Below, one piece after another: positions 1 through 3,710 of a DNA stretch of 5,112 nucleotides. Numbering within the stretch: the first letter of the stretch is position 1; each line of letters starts with the position of its first letter. The DNA comes from an uncultured Collinsella sp. (lineage in GTDB: Bacteria; Actinomycetota; Coriobacteriia; Coriobacteriales; Coriobacteriaceae): NCBI GenBank assembly GCA_902492825.1, contig CABUMZ010000128.1, positions 1 to 5,112 of the forward strand. Reading direction: 5' to 3'. The translations under genes were made by a program, and so were the position numbers. The notes beneath the pieces are model-generated. The model was not told the origin of the DNA. It made no database searches and worked only from the letters and a program-made list of their open reading frames with translations.

Positions 1-1
1 C

Positions 2-100
2 GATGTGCACATCGCGCACCTACGCGGCAAGATCGAGGACGGCGGCAGCGCCCGCATCATCCAGACCGTGCGCGGGGTGGGCTATGTCTGCCGCGCGTAA
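2..100 (+). CDS. Response regulator, OmpR/PhoB-type, C-terminal end (partial)
   Basis: Only the last 32 residues are in the window; the receiver domain and most of the DNA-binding domain lie upstream. The fragment reads DVHIAHLRGKIEDGG, then IIQTVRGVGYVCRA and a TAA stop. This is the end of the winged-helix domain of OmpR/PhoB regulators: the recognition helix (VHIAHLRGKIE) followed by the beta-hairpin wing (QTVRGVGY). Family members bind tandem DNA sites after phosphorylation of an aspartate in the receiver. The frame overlaps the start of the histidine kinase gene by 17 bp, so the two are probably translationally coupled and form a cognate pair. The family is clear; the target genes cannot be told from this sequence. 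Confidence 0.93.
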   Translation, partial: DVHIAHLRGKIEDGGSARIIQTVRGVGYVCRA

Positions 101-1379
101 CGCCGAGACCAAGCGCGTCACCTCCATCGCCCGTGCCATCAACTGGAGCTACATGTGGCGCCGCTTGGCGAGCTACGTCTGGCTCGATCTGTTACTAGTG
201 GTGATTGCGGCGGCGATCCTCGTCTATGGATACAACCGGACGCTGCCCGACGGCGCGTTTACCGCAGGATGGATCCCCAGCGCCACCGTTCGCGGCATGT
301 CGCTGAAGCCCGCGCACAGCTGGGACCTGACAACGCTCACCTATACCGTCGAGCTTACGCGCACCACCAAGACCTTCCCCCTCGCGCAGAACCTCGCCGC
401 GCTGTGGCCCCTCTATATCGTTGTTGTAGGTTGGCAGGTCACCAGCGTGCTCAACATGCTCGGCGGCGCCCGACGCGTACGCCGCACCATGGCACCGCTC
501 AACGACCTGGCTCTACGCGTGGACGAGCTCGGCCGTATGCAGCTCTCCAGCGGCAAGATGGAAACGCTGGAACAGGCCATCGAGCGCGCAAGCGTCGACT
601 CGCCAAGCGTCACCACCGGCGACGCCGACTTGGCGAGCATCGAGGTCGCGCTCAACCGCCTACTGCGTCAGATGCAAGAAGCAAAGCTGCAGCAGATGCG
701 CTTTGTCAATGATGCGAGTCACGAACTGCGCACGCCCATCGCGGTGATTCAGGGCTACGTAAACATGCTCGATCGTTGGGGTAAGGACGACCCGGCCGTG
801 CTGGCGGAGTCCATCGCCTCGCTCAAGACCGAAAGCGAGCACATGCAGGAGCTCGTGGAACAGCTGCTGTTTTTGGCGCGCGGCGATGCCGGCCGCACCG
901 TGCTGCGGCGCGCGAATACCAACCTGGCCGCACTGGTCGGCGAGGTTTGCGAAGAATCGCAGATGATCGATGCCGGGCACACATATCGGCTGGCCTACGA
1001 TGCCACACTTACCAGCGACCCGCGCTGCAACGCATCGGTTGACGTGGCACTCGTGAAGCAGGCGCTGCGCGTGATCGTGCAAAACGCCGCCAAGTATTCG
1101 GACGCGGGCACGACCGTCACGTTTGCCATAACGCCCGATGCGGGCACGGGCGCGATTGACATAAGCATTGAGGACGAGGGCATCGGCATGAACCAGGAAT
1201 CCGCAGCTCACGCGTTCGAGCGGTTCTACCGTGCCGACAACGCGCGCGATGTCGGCGCACAGGGTTCGGGCCTGGGGCTCGCCATTGCCAAGTGGATTGT
1301 CGACAGCCACGGCGGCGTCATCGGTGTGACCTCGGTCGAAGGGGTCGGCAGCCGCTTTACGATTCGCCTGCTGCGGTAG
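84..1379 (+). CDS. Sensor histidine kinase, membrane-bound, HisKA/HATPase_c
   Basis: A 431-aa sensor kinase that would autophosphorylate and pass phosphate to the overlapping response regulator. Residues 32-50 form a first membrane segment, about 51-103 a short extracytoplasmic loop, and 104-126 a second membrane segment. A HAMP-like linker follows (about 127-200, not well conserved). The HisKA domain has the H-box SHELRTP with phospho-acceptor His213. The ATPase domain shows the N-box (VQNAAKYSD, Asn334), G1 box (DEGIG, 364-368), F-box (FERFYRAD) and G2 box (GSGLGLA, 394-400), so all catalytic boxes are intact. The start at 84 is preferred to the ATG at 3 because translation before it is only the regulator gene read out of frame, and GGGGTGG (74-80) sits just upstream as a ribosome site. 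The small sensory loop of about 50 residues gives no hint of the ligand. The gene ends before the palindrome and the terminator at 1614-1650. Confidence 0.95.
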   Translation: MSAARNAETKRVTSIARAINWSYMWRRLASYVWLDLLLVVIAAAILVYGYNRTLPDGAFTAGWIPSATVRGMSLKPAHSWDLTTLTYTVELTRTTKTFPLAQNLAALWPLYIVVVGWQVTSVLNMLGGARRVRRTMAPLNDLALRVDELGRMQLSSGKMETLEQAIERASVDSPSVTTGDADLASIEVALNRLLRQMQEAKLQQMRFVNDASHELRTPIAVIQGYVNMLDRWGKDDPAVLAESIASLKTESEHMQELVEQLLFLARGDAGRTVLRRANTNLAALVGEVCEESQMIDAGHTYRLAYDATLTSDPRCNASVDVALVKQALRVIVQNAAKYSDAGTTVTFAITPDAGTGAIDISIEDEGIGMNQESAAHAFERFYRADNARDVGAQGSGLGLAIAKWIVDSHGGVIGVTSVEGVGSRFTIRLLR

Positions 1380-1393
1380 GGGCGTCTCTCACG

Positions 1394-1581
1394 AATCGAA
1401 GGTGAATGCTTTTCCGCGAAGTAAACGACCTATTTTGGACCCCTGGAGCATCCGCACTTTTTGGCGCCAAAACCGCAGGGAAAACCTGACAAAACCGCAG
1501 GAAACGGTGCCTCTAAAGTGTCGATGCTCCAGGGGTTCGATTTCACTCGTTCACTTCGCGGAAAGCCATTCACCTTCGATT
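1394..1581. repeat. 188-nt imperfect palindrome (MITE-like or structured RNA element)
   Basis: Positions 1394-1464 pair with 1511-1581 in register. By hand count, 56 of 71 positions are Watson-Crick pairs and 5 are G-T. The outer part pairs AATCGAAGGTGAATG with CATTCACCTTCGATT. A 14-bp perfect core pairs ACCCCTGGAGCATC (1439-1452) with its complement at 1523-1536. The inner end can shift by one base to pair GGCGCC (1463-1468) with GGTGCC (1506-1511). The apical loop carries AAAACCGCAGG twice (1469-1479 and 1491-1501). It has no credible reading frame and lies between convergent transcription units. It could be a non-autonomous mobile palindrome or an RNA hairpin. A possible 3-bp ACG duplication flanks it (1391-1393 and 1583-1585), which is too short to prove insertion. 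Confidence 0.8.
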
Positions 1582-1613
1582 TACGGCAGCCCGTCAGTCA
1601 CCCTCTCGGCATT

Positions 1614-1650
1614 AAAAATGGGGCAAGGCCACGCGCCTTACCCCATTTTT
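1614..1650. terminator. Bidirectional intrinsic terminator
   Basis: AAAAATGGGG (1614-1623) pairs with CCCCATTTTT (1641-1650), and AAGG (1625-1628) pairs with CCTT (1636-1639), leaving a 7-nt loop. Read rightward the stem ends in ATTTTTCG; read leftward it ends in ATTTTTAAT, so each strand has a GC stem followed by a T-run. It lies between the histidine kinase (ends 1379, plus strand) and the VOC gene (ends 1653, minus strand), immediately after the VOC stop codon, and probably serves both. Confidence 0.9.
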
Positions 1651-1652
1651 CG

Positions 1653-2048
1653 TTAGCTATAGCAGCTTGTGCGCCACTCGCGGCACAGGTGCACGGCGAA
1701 GCCGGCGAACTCGCGCTTAAAGTACACGAGCTTGGTGCCGCCGTCGGGCAGCAGCACGCGCGACTCCTCGTTGACCTCGAGCCCACGCTCGGCAAACCAC
1801 TTCTCGGCCGCATCGATGTCGTTGACGGCAAAGCCGATGTGGCCCTTGGTGCCACGACCATTCTGCTTCATGACCTCGACCAGCGAATCGTTAAAGTACG
1901 AAACCGGGGTCTCGATAACGGGCAGGCCCATCATCGTCGAGAACAGCTCCGCGATCTCCAGGGCGTCTGCCGGGTCGGTAGCGTTGATGCCCACATGGGC
2001 AACGTGCATGCCAAAGAGCTCGACCGGACTGGCGTTCTGTTCATTCAT
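1653..2048 (-). CDS. VOC-family protein (glyoxalase/bleomycin-resistance fold)
   Basis: A 131-aa single-domain protein with two beta-alpha-beta-beta-beta halves, typical of the vicinal oxygen chelate superfamily. The first half starts with MHVAHVGINA and the second with KGHIGFAVNDIDAAEKWF. His18, Glu58, His70 and His120 are placed where metal ligands usually fall; this assignment comes from position only. From memory, the pattern HVGIN, VEVMK, KGHIGFAVND, FAVHL resembles the VOC-like domain found at the C-terminus of some clostridial 2-keto-3-deoxy-6-phosphogluconate/4-hydroxy-2-oxoglutarate aldolases, here standing alone. That would suggest a sugar-acid role, which agrees with the upstream PTS IIB gene. 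The start at 2048 is 11 nt after the IIB stop; it has no strong ribosome site, so translational coupling is likely. An in-frame extension to 2366 is rejected because it reads through the IIB gene. Substrate unknown. Confidence 0.88.
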   Translation of the reverse strand: MNEQNASPVELFGMHVAHVGINATDPADALEIAELFSTMMGLPVIETPVSYFNDSLVEVMKQNGRGTKGHIGFAVNDIDAAEKWFAERGLEVNEESRVLLPDGGTKLVYFKREFAGFAVHLCREWRTSCYS

Positions 2049-2059
2049 ACAGGTAGCGC

Positions 2060-2347
2060 CTACTGAGCCATGACGTCGAGGACGGCCTTCTCGGCGGCGA
2101 CGCGGTTCATGCCGGTCATGAAGGGCACGCCGCTCACGTACGGGCAGGTAAGGCCCTCGGGGGCAACGGTGGTGGCGATCAGCAGGTCGGCGCCCTCGTC
2201 GCAAACGTCCTTGGCCTCGGAGATGGCGCACTGCACGATCTCGTACTTGTCGGCGTAACCGTTGGCGTCGAGTATGGTGGCGACCTTCTGGGCAACGAGC
2301 GTGGAAGTAGCAGCGCCAGCACCGCAAGCCAAAACAATCTTCTTCAT
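2060..2347 (-). CDS. PTS sugar transporter IIB component, galactitol (Gat) type
   Basis: A 95-aa cytoplasmic phosphocarrier. Family IIB proteins take phosphate from IIA on a cysteine and hand it to the sugar during import through IIC. The N-terminus MKKIVLACGAGAATSTL has the phosphocysteine loop of the Gat/lactose-type IIB fold, with Cys8 at the end of the first strand and a G-x-G-x-ATS turn after it. Length is normal for a free-standing IIB. AGGGAG (2357-2362) lies 9 nt before the ATG. It is the first gene of a two-gene minus-strand operon with the VOC protein. No IIA or IIC gene is present, and the operon ends at the terminator at 1614-1650, so it is an orphan IIB that must work with partners encoded elsewhere. 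The sugar cannot be deduced; Gat-type IIB proteins also serve other polyols and sugar acids. Confidence 0.92.
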   Translation of the reverse strand: MKKIVLACGAGAATSTLVAQKVATILDANGYADKYEIVQCAISEAKDVCDEGADLLIATTVAPEGLTCPYVSGVPFMTGMNRVAAEKAVLDVMAQ

Positions 2348-2393
2348 AGGTAATGTCTCCCTTCATGGTTTACTTTAGGTAAGTGTACCGCAG

Positions 2394-2409
2394 CGAGCGA
2401 TGGCGCTCG
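2394..2409. promoter_or_regulatory. Inverted repeat CGAGCG-N4-CGCTCG in the divergent control region
   Basis: A perfect 6-bp inverted repeat with a 4-nt centre (ATGG), 47 bp upstream of the PTS IIB start codon. Its arms are the same hexamers, in the opposite order, as the hairpin at 2479-2495. It may be a protein-binding site or a leader hairpin for the minus-strand transcript. The minus-strand promoter is not clear: TACACT (complement of 2382-2387) is a possible -10, without a good -35. Confidence 0.4.
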
Positions 2410-2449
2410 GCCTCGATGCGCTTTTATGCCAGTTTGCTTGCACGCCGCG

Positions 2450-2455
2450 TATAAT
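2450..2455 (+). promoter_or_regulatory. -10 element TATAAT for the TPR-like gene
   Basis: A perfect TATAAT lies 55 bp before the ATG at 2511, giving an expected transcription start near 2462. No good -35 hexamer is found at 16-18 bp spacing. The reverse strand here reads GTATTATAC, and ATGACA (complement of 2472-2477) lies upstream of it, so the same segment might also hold a leftward promoter for the PTS IIB operon; this second possibility is weak. Confidence 0.55.
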
Positions 2456-2478
2456 ACATCTAGTACGTGTTGTCATAC

Positions 2479-2495
2479 CGCTCGCTTTACGAGCG
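2479..2495 (+). promoter_or_regulatory. Leader hairpin CGCTCG-N5-CGAGCG
   Basis: A perfect 6-bp stem with a 5-nt loop (CTTTA) just downstream of the expected transcription start and 15 nt before the start codon of the TPR-like gene. It has no T-run, so it is not a terminator. It may stabilise the mRNA 5' end, limit access to the ribosome site that follows at 2499, or act as an operator together with 2394-2409. Confidence 0.4.
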
Positions 2496-2498
2496 ACT

Positions 2499-2504
2499 AA
2501 GGAC
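2499..2504 (+). promoter_or_regulatory. Ribosome binding site AAGGAC that fixes the start at 2511
   Basis: AAGGAC lies 6 nt before the ATG at 2511. The longer in-frame start at 2400 would lie upstream of the TATAAT promoter and has no comparable site, so 2511 is chosen. Confidence 0.65.
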
Positions 2505-2510
2505 TCTAAA

Positions 2511-3134
2511 ATGCCCGATTCCCGCACCCTCTGGACCGCCGTCGTCATTATTTGTATCGCCATATCGGTGTTCTTTAGCGTAAAAAAACGCACCACGTTT
2601 AAGCGCCTGCAACAGCTTATGGCTGCCAAGCAGTGGGACGAGTTCGATCGTTTGCTCGATGGCACACTCACCAGCATGCTGTACCCGCGCTATAACCGCG
2701 ACTACCTGCGCCTGAACTCCTATCTGCTGCGCGAGGACCACAAGCGTGCCGACGAGATGTTCGATTTGCTGCTGGGGCTCAACCTGCCCAAAATGCAGCG
2801 CGTCGACCTGGTGATCAAAGCTTTTAACTACTACGTTGGCCAGGAGGACCGCAAAAAGTCCAAGGAGCTGCTGCACGAAATCAAGGGCTTTGAGGGCGGG
2901 CAGGCCGAGGCAGTCGCGCACGAGTGCCAGCTGATGTACGACACGATGATCCTCAAGCGCCACAACGACATTCCCGAGCTGGAGCGCATGCTCGAAGAGG
3001 CCGGCGACGATAAGGTTAAGAGTTGCCGCTTGGAGTACCTGTTGGCTCTGCAGTACAAGAACAAGGGCGACGAAGCCAAGTTCCAGGAGTTCCTGGAGAA
3101 GTCGGGCCGGCACTCGATGGCCGTCAACGCGTAA
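2511..3134 (+). CDS. Membrane-anchored TPR-like helical protein, function unknown
   Basis: A 207-aa protein not recognised as a named family. Residues 7-24 (LWTAVVIICIAISVFFSV) form one hydrophobic segment followed by KKR, which fits a signal anchor with the rest in the cytoplasm. Residues 30-200 are almost entirely amphipathic helices in pairs, rich in Leu, Tyr, Ala and charge. A TPR-like unit is best seen at 173-198 (RLEYLLALQYKNKGDEAKFQEFLEKS), with similar helix pairs around 41-55, 65-90 and 97-125. This suggests a protein-binding scaffold; no catalytic motif is seen. The gene has its own TATAAT promoter and ribosome site, is divergent from the PTS IIB operon, and ends 31 bp before the tRNA-Leu gene. 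No terminator is visible between them, so read-through into the tRNA is possible. The protein is clearly real from frame and composition; its role is open. Confidence 0.87.
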   Translation: MPDSRTLWTAVVIICIAISVFFSVKKRTTFKRLQQLMAAKQWDEFDRLLDGTLTSMLYPRYNRDYLRLNSYLLREDHKRADEMFDLLLGLNLPKMQRVDLVIKAFNYYVGQEDRKKSKELLHEIKGFEGGQAEAVAHECQLMYDTMILKRHNDIPELERMLEEAGDDKVKSCRLEYLLALQYKNKGDEAKFQEFLEKSGRHSMAVNA

Positions 3135-3145
3135 CGGACGGCTTG

Positions 3146-3154
3146 TGCTAGACT
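3146..3154 (+). promoter_or_regulatory. Possible extended -10 element (TGCTAGACT) of the tRNA gene
   Basis: TGC-TAGACT is an extended -10-like sequence 11 nt before the mature tRNA 5' end, so a start near 3161 would leave a short leader. The -10 lies partly in a small inverted repeat, AGACT-TCT-AGTCT (3150-3162). No good -35 is seen; that position would lie in the end of the upstream coding region. Confidence 0.4.
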
Positions 3155-3165
3155 TCTAGTCTTAC

Positions 3166-3250
3166 GGGGGCGTGGCGGAATTGGCATACGCAGGAGACTT
3201 AAAATCTCTCGCCGCAAGGATTGTGGGTTCGAGTCCCACCGCCCCTACCA
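3166..3250 (+). tRNA. tRNA-Leu (anticodon UAA)
   Basis: An 85-nt class II tRNA gene. The acceptor stem GGGGGCG (3166-3172) pairs with CGCCCCT (3240-3246), with A73 and an encoded CCA (3248-3250). The D-arm has GGCGG-AATTGGCATA-CGC. The anticodon stem GGAGA (3193-3197) pairs with TCTCT (3205-3209) around CTTAAAA, giving anticodon TAA at 3200-3202. A variable arm (3210-3222) with GCC/GGA pairing is typical of leucine tRNAs. The T-arm is GTGGG-TTCGAGT-CCCAC (3223-3239). It decodes UUA and UUG. The first acceptor pair reads G1-U72, a wobble pair, which is slightly unusual. Its 3' end is repeated downstream at 3429-3441, and its T-arm is present inverted at 3310-3323. Confidence 0.96.
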
Positions 3251-3260
3251 TATGACGCTT

Positions 3261-3300
3261 ACGAGCCCGTGTCCCCCAGGGATGCGGGCTCGTTTCTTTT
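3261..3300 (+). terminator. Intrinsic terminator of the tRNA-Leu gene
   Basis: ACGAGCCCG (3261-3269) pairs perfectly with CGGGCTCGT (3285-3293), and an inner TCCC (3272-3275) pairs with GGGA (3279-3282). The stem runs into TTTCTTTT (3293-3300). It begins 10 nt after the CCA end of the tRNA. Confidence 0.9.
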
Positions 3301-3309
3301 AGATGCCGA

Positions 3310-3323
3310 TGGGACTCGAACCC
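3310..3323 (-). repeat. Inverted copy of the tRNA T-arm (tRNA remnant)
   Basis: TGGGACTCGAACCC is the exact reverse complement of 14 bases of the tRNA-Leu T-arm (3225-3238). On the minus strand it reads GGGTTCGAGTCCCA, then TCGGCATCT and no CCA. No acceptor, D or anticodon arm can be assembled around it, so it is not a functional tRNA gene. Because T-arms are similar in many tRNAs, the source could be a different tRNA. It borders the GC-rich folded segment that follows. Confidence 0.6.
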
Positions 3324-3443
3324 GCGAGGGGGTGAGCGTCAAGCGGACGCGCAGCGTCCGCAGCGAGCCGGCGAGGGCGCCGGCAGGCGTCCGAAGCCGG
3401 TGCGGATTTGCGCAGCAAATACGCAGACGTCCCACCGCCCCGC
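3324..3443 (+). other. GC-rich three-hairpin fold, possible structured RNA or tRNA-derived repeat
   Basis: About 120 bases with nested complementarity and no convincing coding content. The outer stem pairs GCG (3324-3326), GGG (3328-3330), GGTG (3331-3334) and CGTC (3337-3340) with GACG (3426-3429), CACC (3433-3436), CCC (3438-3440) and CGC (3441-3443). Inside are three hairpins. The first is GCGGACG/CGTCCGC (3343-3349/3355-3361). The second is GCCGGC/GCCGGC (3367-3372/3379-3384). The third is TGCG-ATTTGC/GCAAAT-CGCA (3401-3425, one G-A mismatch, 3-nt loop). It follows the tRNA terminator and has no obvious own promoter. It may be a genome-wide repeat of the host, a transcribed RNA, or a decayed element. 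Confidence 0.5.
3429..3441 (+). repeat. 13-bp direct repeat of the tRNA-Leu 3' end (possible att remnant)
   Basis: GTCCCACCGCCCC repeats the tRNA sequence at 3233-3245 exactly, 196 bp downstream. It covers the end of the T-arm and most of the 3' acceptor strand. A duplicated tRNA 3' end is the usual trace of site-specific integration at a tRNA gene. No integrase is in the window, and 13 bp in GC-rich DNA is suggestive only. Confidence 0.5.
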
Positions 3444-3501
3444 GCCGCCATAAAACAGCTAATTTGGGACGGAGCAAAAAGACTACCTCGACCCCCCTAG
3501 G

Positions 3502-3570
3502 AAGTTGCGGTGGAATAGTTCCTGTTATGGCCGTTTACCAGCCCATTTAGGAACTATTTCACTGCAACTT
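3502..3570 (+). repeat. 22-bp inverted repeat with 25-nt loop
   Basis: Positions 3502-3523 (starting AAGTTGC, ending AGTTCCT) pair with 3549-3570 (starting AGGAACT, ending GCAACTT) at all 22 positions if G-U is allowed. Twenty pairs are Watson-Crick and two are G-U in plus-strand RNA (3509/3563 and 3513/3559). In minus-strand RNA these two would be A-C mismatches, so the arms fit better to a plus-strand transcript. No T-run follows, so a terminator is unlikely. It lies 141 bp upstream of the ATPase gene and marks the change from the GC-rich to the AT-rich part of the gap. Confidence 0.7.
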
Positions 3571-3582
3571 GTATAGCAACTA

Positions 3583-3669
3583 CCACATTTTTCGATGGAA
3601 AAACGTGGGAATCTCCCACATTATTCGATGGAAAAACGTGGTTGTCTCCCACATTTTTCTAGGGAAACG
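3583..3669. repeat. Three tandem palindromic units at 33-bp spacing
   Basis: Units start at 3583, 3616 and 3649. Each complete unit is 26 bp: CCACATTTTTC, centre GATG, then GAAAAACGTGG. The two halves are complementary at 10 of 11 positions. Units 1 and 2 differ at one base; unit 3 keeps CCACATTTTTC and then diverges (TAGGGAAACG). The links are 7 bp, and the junction at 3605-3619 forms a further perfect inverted repeat GTGGGA-ATC-TCCCAC. The array lies directly upstream of the ATPase promoter, with unit 3 covering the expected -35 area, so the units could be operators. On the minus strand GTGGGA-GAT-TCCCAC-GTTTTT also looks like a terminator, which is an alternative reading. Confidence 0.75.
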
Positions 3670-3700
3670 CTTAGACAGCCTTATACTAACCATAAGCGTT
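3666..3700 (+). promoter_or_regulatory. Promoter of the DUF4143 ATPase gene inside an 8-bp inverted repeat
   Basis: AACGCTTA (3666-3673) and TAAGCGTT (3693-3700) are a perfect 8-bp inverted repeat separated by 19 bp. Between them is TATACT (3682-3687), a good -10 element; the expected start is near 3694, inside the right arm. No good -35 is present; that position lies in the third repeat unit. This is the usual geometry for a repressor site over a promoter, so autoregulation or control by a dedicated regulator is plausible. The regulator is not in the window. Confidence 0.55.
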
Positions 3701-3706
3701 AGGAGG
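3701..3706 (+). promoter_or_regulatory. Ribosome binding site AGGAGG of the ATPase gene
   Basis: A consensus Shine-Dalgarno sequence touching the right arm of the inverted repeat and 4 nt before the ATG at 3711. It supports 3711 over the next in-frame ATG at 3726, which would be too far away. Confidence 0.85.
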
Positions 3707-3710
3707 CAAT

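Noticed and set aside
3..83. Extension of the histidine kinase frame upstream to the ATG at 3
   Set aside because: These codons are the response regulator gene read in another frame; the kinase start at 84 has a ribosome site and a sensible N-terminus.
660..1310. Minus-strand open frame opposite the kinase gene
   Set aside because: It is the shadow of a GC-rich gene with intact catalytic motifs on the plus strand; the predicted protein has no recognisable features.
1461..2066. Plus-strand frame across the palindrome and the antisense of the VOC gene
   Set aside because: It starts in non-coding palindrome sequence, crosses the terminator and then reads the VOC gene backwards.
2049..2366. Long minus-strand frame extending the VOC protein upstream
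   Set aside because: It overlaps the whole PTS IIB gene in another frame and gives an arginine-rich sequence with no family features.
2400..2510. Longer start for the TPR-like protein
   Set aside because: It would begin upstream of the TATAAT promoter and lacks a good ribosome site; the start at 2511 has AAGGAC and a clean membrane anchor.
3303..3408. Complete tRNA gene on the minus strand
   Set aside because: Only the T-arm is recognisable; no acceptor partner, anticodon arm or CCA end can be found.
3221..3550. Plus-strand frame from the tRNA through the folded GC-rich segment
   Set aside because: It begins inside the tRNA gene and crosses the terminator; the arginine-rich composition reflects GC-rich repeats rather than a protein.
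3583..3669. CRISPR array
   Set aside because: The repeats are palindromic along their whole length, the links are only 7 bp and nearly alike, and there are no cas genes.
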